Source of the DNA: an uncultured Roseburia sp.
GTDB taxonomy: Bacteria; Bacillota; Clostridia; Lachnospirales; Lachnospiraceae
Assembly: GCA_900756925.1 (NCBI GenBank)
Contig: CAAELX010000054.1
Location: 25,491 to 89,490 of the forward strand
Direction: 5' to 3'
Length of the DNA stretch: 64,000 bases
Below the pieces are notes generated by a model. The model had not been told where the DNA came from. It worked only from the letters and a program-made list of their open reading frames with translations, and made no database searches. Below are positions 16,893-26,375 of this stretch, in pieces. How positions within the stretch are numbered: position 1 is the stretch's first letter; the number at the start of each line of letters is the position of its first letter. The position numbers were made by a program, and so were the translations under genes.

Positions 16893-16931
16893 CATGACAA
16901 TAGAATGTTCGCAGAACGTGCATTCTATTGT
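16893..16931. repeat. 39-nt hairpin repeat, copy 1
   Basis: ACAATAGAATG pairs perfectly with CATTCTATTGT across TTCGCAGAACGTG. The 39-nt unit starts CATGACAAT and matches 31 of 39 bases of a second copy at 41136-41174, with paired changes in the stem. It lies in the murC leader, between promoter and start codon. Confidence 0.75.
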
Positions 16932-16945
16932 TTATATCTAAAGCA

Positions 16946-16973
16946 ATTATAACCTTATATAAAAATTTTGCAA
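16946..16973 (-). promoter_or_regulatory. Promoter of murC
   Basis: On the minus strand TTGCAA (16973-16968) and TATAAT (16951-16946) are separated by 16 bases. The rest of the 400-base gap to glgC holds no gene that I can see. Confidence 0.65.
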
Positions 16974-17190
16974 ATTCTTTTGTGCGTGATTTTACAGATT
17001 TGCGTACTTTTGGGTACTGGAAACGTGATGACGTAAGAGGGACAGAATAGTCCGGCAGGAAAAACCGGAAATGTCGTTTTTTTGAGAGTACAGCTGAAAA
17101 AAATGTGGAAATATATGGAAAAAGGAGCGGGATTTGTGCGTTTTGTCGAAATTTCGGCAAAATACATTTGAAAATTGTGAAAAATGATGT

Positions 17191-17216
17191 ACAAGACATC
17201 TGTCTTGTGTTATACT
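17191..17216 (+). promoter_or_regulatory. Palindromic operator and -10 of glgCD
   Basis: ACAAGACATCTGTCTTGT (17191-17208) is an 8-2-8 perfect inverted repeat ending two bases before TATACT (17211-17216), a likely -10. A protein bound there would cover the -35/-10 spacer. No good -35 is seen, which fits an activator-dependent or tightly repressed promoter. Confidence 0.5.
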
Positions 17217-17266
17217 AAATCTATCAGAGGCTAGATAGACTAGTGAAATGACGAGAGGTGATTGAC

Positions 17267-18541
17267 GTGATTCGAAAAGAAATGATAGCAATGCTATTAG
17301 CAGGAGGTCAGGGAAGCCGTCTTGGTGTACTGACTGCAAAAGTTGCAAAGCCAGCAGTTGCATTCGGTGGAAAGTACCGTATTATTGATTTCCCACTCAG
17401 CAACTGTATTAACTCCGGAATTGATACGGTCGGTGTGTTGACTCAGTATCAGCCATTACGTCTGAATACCCATATCGGAATCGGTATTCCGTGGGATTTA
17501 GACAGGAATAATGGAGGAGTAACTGTACTTCCACCATATGAGAAGAGCGATAACAGTGAATGGTATACCGGAACAGCTAATGCAATTTACCAGAACTTGA
17601 ATTACATGGAGCAGTATAATCCGGAATATGTACTGATTTTATCCGGTGACCATATTTATAAGATGGATTATGAGGTGATGCTTGATTTCCACAAGGAGAA
17701 CAACGCAGATGTGACAATTGCCACGATGCCGGTCCCAATCGAGGAGGCAAACAGATTCGGTATCGTGATCGCAGATGAGAATAAGCGCATCCAGGCATTT
17801 GAGGAGAAGCCGGAGCATCCGAGAAGCAACCTTGCATCCATGGGTATCTATATTTTCAGCTGGAAGGTTCTGAAGGAAGCATTAGTTGCGATGAAGAATC
17901 AGAGCAACTGTGACTTCGGTAAGCATATTATCCCGTATTGTTTCGAGAAGCAGCAGCGCTTATTTGCATACGAATACAACGGCTACTGGAAGGATGTAGG
18001 AACACTTGGTTCTTACTGGGAAGCCAATATGGAGTTAATAGACCTGATTCCGGAGTTCAACCTTTACGAGGAATACTGGAAGATCTATACGAAGAGCGAT
18101 ATTATCCAGCCACAGTATCTGTCCGCAGATTCGGTTGTGGAGCGCAGTATCATTGGAGACGGATCTGAGATCTACGGTGAAGTACATAATTCCGTTATCG
18201 GAGCAGGTGTTTCAATCGGAAAGGGCAGTGTGATACGGGATTCCATCGTGATGCGTGGTACCCAGATTGGTGAGAATGTTGTTGTGGACAAGGCGATCAT
18301 CGCGGAGAACTGCGAGATCGGCGATCATGTAACATTGGGTGTTGGAGAGGAGAAGCCGAATAAGTTAAATGACAAGATCTATTCGTTCGGACTGGTGACA
18401 ATCGGTGAGGATTCTTCTGTTCCAGCAAATGTTTCTGTCGGAAAGAACACTGCAATTTCCGGTAAGACAACCTTAGAAGATTATCCGGAGGGTATTCTTG
18501 ACAGCGGTGAAGTAATTATTAAGGCAGGTGACTCAGAATGA
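17267..18541 (+). CDS. glgC: Glucose-1-phosphate adenylyltransferase catalytic subunit
   Basis: GlgC makes ADP-glucose for glycogen synthesis. The 424-residue protein has the nucleotidyl-transfer motif [15 protein letters not shown], the [18 protein letters not shown] region, [17 protein letters not shown] and YWKDVGT. A C-terminal left-handed beta-helix carries hexapeptide repeats (about 290-380). I chose the GTG at 17267 because AGAGG lies 8 bases upstream. Another GTG at 17258 is within the ribosome site. The gene overlaps glgD by four bases (ATGA), so the subunits are translationally coupled. A palindromic operator lies upstream. Confidence 0.93.
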   Translation: MIRKEMIAMLLAGGQGSRLGVLTAKVAKPAVAFGGKYRIIDFPLSNCINSGIDTVGVLTQYQPLRLNTHIGIGIPWDLDRNNGGVTVLPPYEKSDNSEWYTGTANAIYQNLNYMEQYNPEYVLILSGDHIYKMDYEVMLDFHKENNADVTIATMPVPIEEANRFGIVIADENKRIQAFEEKPEHPRSNLASMGIYIFSWKVLKEALVAMKNQSNCDFGKHIIPYCFEKQQRLFAYEYNGYWKDVGTLGSYWEANMELIDLIPEFNLYEEYWKIYTKSDIIQPQYLSADSVVERSIIGDGSEIYGEVHNSVIGAGVSIGKGSVIRDSIVMRGTQIGENVVVDKAIIAENCEIGDHVTLGVGEEKPNKLNDKIYSFGLVTIGEDSSVPANVSVGKNTAISGKTTLEDYPEGILDSGEVIIKAGDSE

Positions 18542-19656
18542 AGGCAGTAGGAATTATTTTGGCTGGCGGTAATAACAGCCGTATGCAGGAATTATCCAAT
18601 AAACGTGCAATTGCAGCGATGCCGATCGGAGGAAGCTACCGAAGCATTGACTTTGCATTAAGCAGCATGAGCAACTCTCATGTACAGACCGTTGCCGTAC
18701 TGACCCAGTACAGTGCAAGATCGTTGAATGAACATTTAAGCTCATCCAAGTGGTGGGATTTCGGAAGAAAACAGGGTGGATTATACGTGTTCAACCCGAC
18801 CGTCACTGTGGATAACAGCTGGTGGTACCGTGGAACAGCAGATGCCATGTACCAGAACATCAATTTCTTAAAGAAACGTCATGAACCATATGTCATCATC
18901 AGCAGTGGTGACTGTGTGTACAAGCTTGATTTTAATAAGGTACTTGATTATCATATCCAGAAGAAAGCAGATATCACAGTTGTCTGCAAAGATATGGATC
19001 CGAGTGTGGATGTCAGCCGCTTCGGTGTTGTCCGCATGAACGAGGATGCAAGAATTGTGGAATTCGAGGAGAAGCCGATGGTTTCCCAGTCCAACACAAT
19101 TTCAACCGGAATCTATGTGATCCGCAGAAGACAACTGATCGAGATGCTTGAGAGAAGTGCAGATGAGGGAAGATGGGATTTTGTTACCGATATTCTGATC
19201 CGCTACAAGAATATGAAGCGTATCTATGGATACAAGATGAAAGAATACTGGAGCAACATCGCAACTGTTGATTCCTATTATCAGACCAACATGGATTTTT
19301 TAAAGCCGGAAGTCAGAAAGTACTTCTTCAAGGATGAGCCGGAGATCTGCTCGAAGGTAGACGATCTGCCACCTGCAAAGTACAACACGGGTTCAGAAGT
19401 CAGAAACAGCCTGATCGCGAGCGGATGCATCATCAACAGCAAGGTTGAAAACTCTGTTTTATTCAAGAAGGTATTTGTTGGAAAGAACTGTGTCATTAAG
19501 AATTCTATCATTTTAAATGATGTGTATATCGGGGATAATACGCACATTGAGAACTGTATCGTAGAGAGCCGTGATACGCTGAAAGCCAACACCTACTACT
19601 GTGGTGAGAACGGCATTAAGATTGTATCCGAGCACAACGAGAGATACGTGTTATAG
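18538..19656 (+). CDS. glgD: Glucose-1-phosphate adenylyltransferase regulatory subunit
   Basis: GlgD is the Firmicutes-specific partner of GlgC that forms a hetero-oligomeric ADP-glucose synthase. The 372-residue protein keeps the overall fold but changes key residues. The loop reads [16 protein letters not shown] instead of GGxGxRL, and [11 protein letters not shown] replaces the catalytic GDH with GDC. A regulatory role is therefore likely. The C-terminal beta-helix is present. Translation starts at the ATG that overlaps the glgC stop codon. Confidence 0.93.
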   Translation: MKAVGIILAGGNNSRMQELSNKRAIAAMPIGGSYRSIDFALSSMSNSHVQTVAVLTQYSARSLNEHLSSSKWWDFGRKQGGLYVFNPTVTVDNSWWYRGTADAMYQNINFLKKRHEPYVIISSGDCVYKLDFNKVLDYHIQKKADITVVCKDMDPSVDVSRFGVVRMNEDARIVEFEEKPMVSQSNTISTGIYVIRRRQLIEMLERSADEGRWDFVTDILIRYKNMKRIYGYKMKEYWSNIATVDSYYQTNMDFLKPEVRKYFFKDEPEICSKVDDLPPAKYNTGSEVRNSLIASGCIINSKVENSVLFKKVFVGKNCVIKNSIILNDVYIGDNTHIENCIVESRDTLKANTYYCGENGIKIVSEHNERYVL

Positions 19657-19724
19657 AAAAGGACAGATAGAGAAGACAGAGTGATTTACAGTAAGAGGAT
19701 GACCGAAAAGGGGGACATAACATC

Positions 19725-19991
19725 ATGCAGATTACAGACGTTAGAATCAGAAAAGTCGAAAAGGAAGGAAAGATGAAAGCTGTCGTTTCCATCACGATCG
19801 ACGAAGAATTTGTGGTTCATGATATTAAGATCATTGAGGGAGAAAAAGGTTTATTTATTGCAATGCCAAGCAGAAAGGCAGCGGATGGGGAATACAGAGA
19901 CATTGCACATCCGATCAATTCTTCTACGAGAGAGAAGATTCAGGAACTGATTCTGGAGAAGTATCAGGAGACACTCGAAGCTGAGGAATAG
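19725..19991 (+). CDS. spoVG: Septation/sporulation regulator SpoVG
   Basis: The 88-residue protein has the SpoVG sequence [20 protein letters not shown], then [11 protein letters not shown] and [20 protein letters not shown] with [13 protein letters not shown]. SpoVG is a small nucleic-acid-binding regulator affecting asymmetric septation and several stress and virulence genes. The ATG follows AAAAGGGGGAC. It is transcribed after glgD with a 68-base gap and is closed by a good terminator. Confidence 0.95.
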   Translation: MQITDVRIRKVEKEGKMKAVVSITIDEEFVVHDIKIIEGEKGLFIAMPSRKAADGEYRDIAHPINSSTREKIQELILEKYQETLEAEE

Positions 19992-19998
19992 ATACTGT

Positions 19999-20043
19999 AA
20001 AAGAGACGGATCGCTATTAAGATGGTGATCCGTCTCTTTGTTT
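19999..20043 (+). terminator. Terminator after spoVG
   Basis: AAGAGACGGATC pairs with GATCCGTCTCTT across a 14-base loop and runs into TTTGTTT. Confidence 0.85.
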
Positions 20044-20196
20044 ATGAGGAAATTGCGAAAATTTTTACAAAAAGTTGCGCGGATCTTAAGATTTATACCT
20101 TATAATAAACGGATACCAAAAAGGAAAAACGTTTTTTGATCTCTAATAGTAAGAGATACCATTGATAATCAGGCAGAAAGAAATGAGGTACATCAC

Positions 20197-20763
20197 ATGT
20201 TAGAATGGCTTTGCAATCTGGATCAGAGCTTTTTATTATTTCTTCAGAATTATGTGAGGGAAGATTTTCTGACCTTCGCGATGAGAGTGATCACTATACT
20301 TGGAAATGCAGGGATGATCTGGATCCTAGTCACGGTAATCCTTCTTCTGATACCGAAATACCGGAAGCTTGGTCTTACCTGCGGTGTGGCATTACTGCTA
20401 TCACTTCTTATTAACAATCTGTTCCTGAAAAACGTGATTGCAAGAACCAGACCTTTTGACGCGATCGAGGGACTGATCCCATTAATCCCGCATCCAATCG
20501 ATTTTTCCTTCCCATCCGGGCATACGGCAAGCTCTTTCGCGGCAGGTTTCCTGCTTTTCAGACGGCTTCCGAAAAAATACGGGATCCTGCTGTTTGGTCT
20601 GGCAGTCCTGATCAGTTTCTCCAGATTATATGTCGGTGTGCATTATCCAAGCGATGTGCTTGCAGGTGTTGTTTCCGGAATCTGTATCAGCTATCTGGCG
20701 GAGTGGATCGTGCGGGTGATCACAGAGAGAGGGAAGTCTGGAGACAGAAAAAATCGAAGTTAA
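20197..20763 (+). CDS. PAP2-family membrane phosphatase
   Basis: The 188-residue membrane protein has all three PAP2 signature motifs: KNVIARTRP, PSGH (in FPSGHTASSF) and SRLYVGVHYPSD. Five or six membrane helices fit the bacterial PgpB/BcrC/UppP-like group. Such enzymes dephosphorylate lipid pyrophosphates, for example undecaprenyl pyrophosphate, phosphatidylglycerophosphate or phosphatidate. Which substrate is used cannot be told from sequence. The ATG at 20197 follows ATGAGGTACATC. It stands alone between two terminators. Confidence 0.88.
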   Translation: MLEWLCNLDQSFLLFLQNYVREDFLTFAMRVITILGNAGMIWILVTVILLLIPKYRKLGLTCGVALLLSLLINNLFLKNVIARTRPFDAIEGLIPLIPHPIDFSFPSGHTASSFAAGFLLFRRLPKKYGILLFGLAVLISFSRLYVGVHYPSDVLAGVVSGICISYLAEWIVRVITERGKSGDRKNRS

Positions 20764-20863
20764 AGAATGGGAATATACCGGAAGGGACGGATAAAAAATA
20801 GCGTAAAAATACCAGATACATACTTGTAAAATAAAAAAACTACTGTAAAATAAAGAAAGATAG

Positions 20864-20897
20864 AAAAATAGGGAGCGAATGTGAACTCCCTATTTTT
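20864..20897. terminator. Terminator after the PAP2 gene
   Basis: AAAAATAGGGAG pairs with CTCCCTATTTTT across about 10 bases. The symmetry would allow termination in both directions. Confidence 0.8.
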
Positions 20898-21020
20898 CGT
20901 GCGTCAGCTTCAGGAAAGATAAAATTACAAATTGATAATGGAAAACGTATCATGTTTACAAGCTTCACAAAGTAAATTTGCGTCTGGTAATTGTCAGAAA
21001 AATAGAAAGAGGTAAAAATT

Positions 21021-21755
21021 ATGGAACAGTTAAAAGCAGTCATCCTTGCAGCAGGAAAAGGAACCCGAATGAAATCCGATCTCCCGAAGGTCGTACACAC
21101 CATTGATGGAAAATGTCTGGTGGACTATGCCATTGACGCAGCAGAAGGCGCCGGTGCAACTGATATCTGTCTGGTAGTAGGATACAAACACGATGTGGTA
21201 GAGAACACCATCTCCCACAAAAATGTAACATTCGCCTTACAGGAGGAACAATTAGGAACCGGCCACGCAGTCAAATGCGCCAGAGAGTTCTTAGGAGATG
21301 AAGGACAGACCTTAATCCTGTTTGGTGACACCCCGCTTATCACAGCAGCCACCTTAAAAAAACTTGCGGATTATCACAGAGAAAATGGAAATACTGTAAC
21401 CGTACTCTCCGCCATGATCGACGACCCGACCGGCTACGGCAGAATCATCCGTGACAAGAATGGAACTTTCGTCAAAAGCGTCGAGCACAAAGATGCCTCC
21501 CCGGAAGAATTGCAGTCCCACGAGATCAACTCCGGGATGTACATCTTCGATACGAAAGAACTGAAAGAAGCCTTAGACAAAATCACCCCAAACAATGCCC
21601 AGGGCGAATACTACCTCCCGGATACCCTCACGATCATTAAGAACAAGGGACTGAAAGTAGATGCCTTCGCTCTCGACGATCCGGAAGACATCACCGGCGT
21701 TAATGACCAAGAACAATTGGCTGCCGCCGCAGAGATCATCCGTCGTCGTGGATAG
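21021..21755 (+). CDS. Single-domain GlmU-type sugar nucleotidyltransferase
   Basis: The 244-residue protein is the pyrophosphorylase half of GlmU, which makes UDP-GlcNAc from GlcNAc-1-phosphate and UTP. It has AVILAAGKGTRMKSDLPKVVH, then EEQLGTGHAV, LILFGDTPL, PTGYGRIIRD, EINSGMYIF and GEYYLPDT. Normal GlmU (about 455 residues) continues into a left-handed beta-helix that acetylates GlcN-1-phosphate. Here a stop follows GVNDQEQLAAAAEIIRRRG, exactly at the domain border. The acetyltransferase must be encoded elsewhere or is not needed. The ATG follows AAAGAGGTAAAAA. Third codon positions are richer in C than in neighbouring genes. Confidence 0.88.
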   Translation: MEQLKAVILAAGKGTRMKSDLPKVVHTIDGKCLVDYAIDAAEGAGATDICLVVGYKHDVVENTISHKNVTFALQEEQLGTGHAVKCAREFLGDEGQTLILFGDTPLITAATLKKLADYHRENGNTVTVLSAMIDDPTGYGRIIRDKNGTFVKSVEHKDASPEELQSHEINSGMYIFDTKELKEALDKITPNNAQGEYYLPDTLTIIKNKGLKVDAFALDDPEDITGVNDQEQLAAAAEIIRRRG

Positions 21756-21792
21756 ACATTTTCAAATAAACAAATGATAATTCTGTTTAAGG

Positions 21793-21821
21793 AATTGTAA
21801 GAACTGTAAACACTTACAATT
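21793..21821. repeat. Short perfect hairpin downstream of the GlmU-like gene
   Basis: AATTGTAAG and CTTACAATT are inverted copies with an 11-base loop. No T-run follows, so it is not a clear terminator. It may be an mRNA 3' end or a protein site. Confidence 0.45.
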
Positions 21822-21872
21822 TCATGCGGAAAAGTGTAAAGTTCATAAACCAGTAAATCTTTGAGATAACCA

Positions 21873-22108
21873 GCGAAACTCTTAGATAACATAACGAGGA
21901 TTGCGCGAAGCGGGCATGGCTGGTTGCAGACCTTGAGGAGCCGCCGGTCCTTAGCTTGCAGCCGAGCAGAGGCAGTGATGGCTAGCCAGTAAACTGACAC
22001 TGCGAGGATGGAAGCTTAGTATCGTTGCGAGCGACGCGGAGTGAGAACGTGTCTGCATCCAGCCATGCCCGCTTCGCGCAATCACCATAGCCTAACGCAG
22101 AGTTTCGC
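21873..22108. repeat. 236-bp palindromic repeat element, copy A
   Basis: This non-coding unit fills most of the gap between the GlmU-like gene and pth. Its ends are GCGAAACTC (21873-21881) and GAGTTTCGC (22100-22108). Inside, a perfect 25-base inverted repeat (21899-21923 with 22059-22083) can fold as a long stem. The 135-base core contains, read on the minus strand, GTCGCTCGCAACGATACTAA and then CTAAGGACCGGCGGCTCC. Both strings recur in almost the same form in the 237-bp unit at 48712-48948, which lies in the opposite orientation. It has no open frame and may be a non-autonomous mobile element or a structured RNA. Confidence 0.8.
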
Positions 22109-22141
22109 GTCCCCAAGACACCAAATGAAAGGAACAAATCA

Positions 22142-22717
22142 ATGTTTTTAATCGTAGGACTAGGCAACCCAACGAAGCAATACGAGAAGACGAGACACAA
22201 CATCGGCTTCGATGTCATGGATGCCTTGGCAGATAAATATAATATCAGTATCAGTGAAAAAAAACACAAAGCCCTTTGTGGCAAAGGCGTCATCGAAGGC
22301 ATCAAAGTCGTACTCGCAAAGCCACAGACATACATGAACCTAAGTGGTGAGAGTGTTGCAGAACTCATCAACTACTATAAACTCGACCCGGAATCCGAGA
22401 TGATCGTGATATTTGACGATATCAGCTTAGAGCCGGGCAACATACGCATCCGCAAAAAAGGAAGCGCGGGCGGACATAACGGAATCAAAAACATCATCGC
22501 CATGACAGGTACACAGAACTTCATGCGGATCAAAGTCGGAGTTGGAGAGAAGCCGAAGGGCTGGGATCTTGCTGATTATGTGCTGGGACGCTTCGATAAT
22601 GCTGACCGTGCAAAGGTCGAGGAAGCGATCAGACATGCGATGGACGCAGCTGTATTAATGATGCAGGGAGACGTCGATAAGGCGATGAACGATTACAATA
22701 GCAGGAAACAGGAATAA
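22142..22717 (+). CDS. pth: Peptidyl-tRNA hydrolase
   Basis: Pth rescues tRNAs by cleaving peptidyl-tRNA released from stalled ribosomes. The 191-residue protein carries the family motifs FLIVGLGNPTKQYEKTRHNI with catalytic His20, then KPQTYMNLSGESV, VIFDDISLEPG and GSAGGHNGIKNI. The ATG is preceded by AAAGGAACAAATC. As in B. subtilis it is directly followed by mfd, with a gap of 15 bases and an AAGGAG that overlaps its stop codon. Confidence 0.95.
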   Translation: MFLIVGLGNPTKQYEKTRHNIGFDVMDALADKYNISISEKKHKALCGKGVIEGIKVVLAKPQTYMNLSGESVAELINYYKLDPESEMIVIFDDISLEPGNIRIRKKGSAGGHNGIKNIIAMTGTQNFMRIKVGVGEKPKGWDLADYVLGRFDNADRAKVEEAIRHAMDAAVLMMQGDVDKAMNDYNSRKQE

Positions 22718-22732
22718 GGAGTAAGAGACAGC

Positions 22733-25700
22733 GTGAAAACATTCACAGAACCTCTAAGGGAGCTGCAGGGCTATGAAGAGTTAGAACAGGCAGTCAAGCA
22801 GGGAAACGGGGTGATCCAGGTTTCCGGCTGTATTGATGCGGTAAAAGCACATATTGCGTACAGTGTGAACAATGGTTCCGGAAACAGGATCATTGTTACT
22901 TTTCATGAGCAGAAAGCGAAGGAGCTGTTAGAGGAATACCGCTTTTTTGACCGGAAAGCAGCTTATTATCCGGCGAAGGATATCCTCTTTTATCAGGCGG
23001 ATATCCGTGGAAACGTGCTGACCGCAGAGCGGATCAATGCCCTCCGGATGTTAGCAGAGGAAAAAAACTGCACCATTATAACTACATTTGACGCGCTTAT
23101 GAACCCAATGCCGGGACCGGAGAAGTTCATTGGAGCCGTGAAGCGGATTGCAGTCGGGGATACGGTGGAGCTTTCCGGGCTGTCAAAGCATCTGGTCGAG
23201 CTTGGTTACGAGAAGAATTACCAGGCACAGACCAGGGGGGAATTCTCTGTGAGGGGCGGCATTATTGATATTTTTCCATTGACCGAGGAGAATCCATTCC
23301 GCATTGAACTCTGGGGGGATGAGGTGGATTCCATCCGCTCCTTCGACCCGGAGAGCCAGCGCTCGATCGAGAATCTTGAGGAAGTATTTCTCTATCCGGC
23401 GTGTGAGGTCGTTTTAAGTGAGGAAGAACTTCGGGACGGTGTGGAGAAGATTAAGAAGGAAGCGAAGCGGACGGCAGAGAAGTTCCGGAAGGAAATGAAA
23501 ACAGAGGAAGCTTACCGTGTGCAGTCGCTTGCAGACCAGATCGCAGAGGAGACGACTGAATATGGGAATATGGCGGGATTAGATGCCTTTCTTTCCTATT
23601 TCTGTGAGGAGCGGGTTTCCCTGTTAGATTATTTAGATGGCGGAGATTCTCTTGTTTTTCTGGATGAAACAGTGCGGAATATAGAAAGAGGACAGTCTAC
23701 CGAGACCGAATTTTCTGAGAGCATGAAGCAGCGAATGGAGAAGGGATATATCCTTCCGGGGCAGATGCGGGAGCTTTTTTCCTGCAAAGAGGTCTTAGCG
23801 AAGCTGAACAGGAGAAAATGTGTAGCACTGACCGTGCTGGATATGAAGTGTGGCCAGTTAAATATCACAGAGCGCATTGCGATTGAGAGCCGGACGGTCA
23901 ATCCGTATAACAACAGCTTCGAGCTGCTTGTGAAGGACCTGAAACGATATCGGAAGAACGGTTACCGCATGGTGCTGCTGTCAAGCTCGAGAACGCGTGC
24001 AAAGCGTCTGGCAGAAGATCTGATGAATGAGGATCTGACAGCTTTTTATTCGGAGGATTTCGACAGAAGCTTACAGCCTGGAGAGATCATGACCGGCTAT
24101 GGAAAAGTGAAAAAAGGCTACGAGTATCCGGCGGTGAAGCTTGCCGTGATTTCCGAGAGCGATATTTTCGGCTCCGAGAAGAAGAAAAAGAAGCGTCACC
24201 GCATGTACGAGGGCGAGAAGATTGCAAGCTTTACAGACTTGAATATCGGGGATTATGTGGTGCATGAAAATCACGGGCTTGGCATATACCGCGGGATTGA
24301 GAAGATCGAAGTGGATAAGACGGTAAAAGACTACATTAAGATCGAGTATGCGGGCGGAGGAAATCTTTACATTCTGGCAACTCAGCTAGAACTGATCCAG
24401 AAATATGCCGGGGCGGATGCGAAGAAGCCGAAGCTAAATAAGCTCGGCGGGCAGGAGTGGAACCGGACGAAGACGAAGGTGCGCGGAGCCGTGAAGGAGA
24501 TCGCAGGGGATCTTGTGCGTCTGTATGCCGTGCGTCAGAGTGAGCGGGGATTTGCCTATGGACCGGATACCGTCTGGCAGAGGGAGTTCGAGGAGATGTT
24601 CCCGTTCGAGGAGACAGAGGATCAGGATCTCGCCATCGAAGCGACCAAACGTGATATGGAGAGCACGAAGATTATGGACCGCCTGATCTGCGGGGATGTC
24701 GGCTATGGCAAGACGGAGATTGCGATCCGCGCGGCATTCAAGGCAGTACAGGATGGCAAACAGGTGGCATTTTTGGTGCCGACGACGATTCTGGCGCAGC
24801 AGCATTACAATAACTTTGCCCAGAGGATGAAGGACTTCCCGGTGAATATCGATCTTCTGTGCCGCTTTCGTTCTACAGGGGAGCAGAAGAAGACGCTGGA
24901 GAAGCTGAAAAAGGGGCAGGTGGATATTATCATCGGAACACACAGACTTCTATCGAAAGATGTCGTGTTTAAGGATCTTGGACTCTTAATGATCGATGAG
25001 GAGCAGCGTTTCGGTGTCACCCATAAGGAGAAAATCAAGCAGTTAAAGAACAATATTGATGTGCTCACCCTAACGGCAACTCCAATTCCTAGAACACTCC
25101 ACATGAGCCTGATCGGAATCCGGGATATGAGCGTGTTAGAGGAGCCGCCGATGGACCGTGTCCCGATCCAGACCTATGTGATGGAATATAATGAGGAGCT
25201 TGTGCGCGAGGCAATCTCAAGGGAGCTTGCCCGCGGCGGACAGGCGTATTATGTATACAACCGTGTGAAGGAGATCGCTGATGTGGCGACGAAGATCGCT
25301 GCCCTTGTGCCGGAGGCGAGTGTTGCGTATGCACACGGACAGATGAAAGAGACAGAGTTGGAAGATATCATGTACAAGTTCATCAACGGGGAGATTGATG
25401 TGTTAGTATCGACCACAATCATTGAGACCGGACTTGACATCTCGAACGTCAACACGATGATTATCCACGATGCGGACAATATGGGACTTTCCCAGCTTTA
25501 TCAGCTGCGCGGGCGTGTGGGACGCTCGAACCGGACAGCGTATGCTTTCTTAATGTATAAGAGGGATAAAATGTTAAAGGAAGTGGCAGAGAAGCGTCTG
25601 GCCGCGATACGCGAGTATACAGACCTTGGAAGCGGTTTCAAAATTGCCATGCGGGATCTTGAAATCCGCGGAGCCGGAAATCTGCTCGGAGCCGAGCAGC

Positions 25701-26284
25701 ACGGGCACATGGAGGCGGTCGGGTATGACCTGTACTGCAAGATGTTAAACGAAGCCGTGAAGGAAGCAAAGGGGCTTAAGACTGAGGAAAGCTACGACAC
25801 GACAATTGACGTTGACTTAGATGCGTACATCCCGATGGGCTATATCCCAAATGAGATGCAGAAGTTAGACATTTACAAGAGAATCGCGGATATTGAGACC
25901 GAGGAGGAGACGGAGGAAATGTTAGAGGAGCTGATCGACCGCTTCGGAGATCCACCGAAATCTGTCGAAAATCTGCTCTATATCGCAAAAATTAAGTCTC
26001 TCGCACATCACGTTTACATGACAGAAGTGTCACAAAAGGGGGATACGGTCCGTTTCAAGCTCTATGAAAGAGCCGGGATCGATGTGACGAAGATACCGGA
26101 GCTGACAGCGCAGTATGCAGGCAGTGTGAAGTTTACCGCCGATACGAAAACTCCGTTTTTCACGTATGTGATCAGAAAGAACAGCAGGGAGAAAAATGTG
26201 GACGCGCTGACAGTGATCGAGAACTTCCTGCGTACGGCAGGAGAAATCCTGCTTCCGGCAGAGGATCCTGTGAAAAAAGTATGA
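22733..26284 (+). CDS. mfd: Transcription-repair coupling factor
   Basis: Mfd pushes stalled RNA polymerase off DNA lesions and recruits UvrA. The 1183-residue protein has the full family layout. A UvrB-like module spans about 1-330. The CarD-like polymerase-binding domain, with IGDYVVHENHGLGIYRGIEK, lies at about 500-570. A RecG-like motor follows with Walker A GDVGYGKTE near residue 655, DEEQRFG near 766, LTATPIPRTLHMSL, and QLRGRVGRSNR. The C-terminal TRCF domain follows. The start is a GTG at 22733, supported by AAGGAG 11 bases upstream and by correct N-terminal length. It lies downstream of pth in one transcript. Confidence 0.96.
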   Translation: MKTFTEPLRELQGYEELEQAVKQGNGVIQVSGCIDAVKAHIAYSVNNGSGNRIIVTFHEQKAKELLEEYRFFDRKAAYYPAKDILFYQADIRGNVLTAERINALRMLAEEKNCTIITTFDALMNPMPGPEKFIGAVKRIAVGDTVELSGLSKHLVELGYEKNYQAQTRGEFSVRGGIIDIFPLTEENPFRIELWGDEVDSIRSFDPESQRSIENLEEVFLYPACEVVLSEEELRDGVEKIKKEAKRTAEKFRKEMKTEEAYRVQSLADQIAEETTEYGNMAGLDAFLSYFCEERVSLLDYLDGGDSLVFLDETVRNIERGQSTETEFSESMKQRMEKGYILPGQMRELFSCKEVLAKLNRRKCVALTVLDMKCGQLNITERIAIESRTVNPYNNSFELLVKDLKRYRKNGYRMVLLSSSRTRAKRLAEDLMNEDLTAFYSEDFDRSLQPGEIMTGYGKVKKGYEYPAVKLAVISESDIFGSEKKKKKRHRMYEGEKIASFTDLNIGDYVVHENHGLGIYRGIEKIEVDKTVKDYIKIEYAGGGNLYILATQLELIQKYAGADAKKPKLNKLGGQEWNRTKTKVRGAVKEIAGDLVRLYAVRQSERGFAYGPDTVWQREFEEMFPFEETEDQDLAIEATKRDMESTKIMDRLICGDVGYGKTEIAIRAAFKAVQDGKQVAFLVPTTILAQQHYNNFAQRMKDFPVNIDLLCRFRSTGEQKKTLEKLKKGQVDIIIGTHRLLSKDVVFKDLGLLMIDEEQRFGVTHKEKIKQLKNNIDVLTLTATPIPRTLHMSLIGIRDMSVLEEPPMDRVPIQTYVMEYNEELVREAISRELARGGQAYYVYNRVKEIADVATKIAALVPEASVAYAHGQMKETELEDIMYKFINGEIDVLVSTTIIETGLDISNVNTMIIHDADNMGLSQLYQLRGRVGRSNRTAYAFLMYKRDKMLKEVAEKRLAAIREYTDLGSGFKIAMRDLEIRGAGNLLGAEQHGHMEAVGYDLYCKMLNEAVKEAKGLKTEESYDTTIDVDLDAYIPMGYIPNEMQKLDIYKRIADIETEEETEEMLEELIDRFGDPPKSVENLLYIAKIKSLAHHVYMTEVSQKGDTVRFKLYERAGIDVTKIPELTAQYAGSVKFTADTKTPFFTYVIRKNSREKNVDALTVIENFLRTAGEILLPAEDPVKKV

Positions 26285-26290
26285 AAAATG

Positions 26291-26319
26291 TTGCCACAGC
26301 AGGATAAAAGCTCTATAAT
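26291..26319 (+). promoter_or_regulatory. Promoter of the PrsA-like lipoprotein gene
   Basis: TTGCCA (26291-26296) and TATAAT (26314-26319) are 17 bases apart, about 55 bases before the start codon. Confidence 0.7.
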
Positions 26320-26375
26320 AGAGCGAGTGAAATGACATGTTTCTCCGCAAAACAGGGAGAAAATAAGGAGGACTT

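Noticed and set aside
17145..17160. CGAAATTTCGGC as a fourth LacI-type operator at glgC
   Set aside because: It is a 10-base palindrome without the two central bases and lies far upstream, so it does not fit CGNAANNTTNCG.
21899..22083. CRISPR-like array in the repeat-rich gap
   Set aside because: The repeats are inverted arms, not regularly spaced direct repeats, and no cas genes are present.
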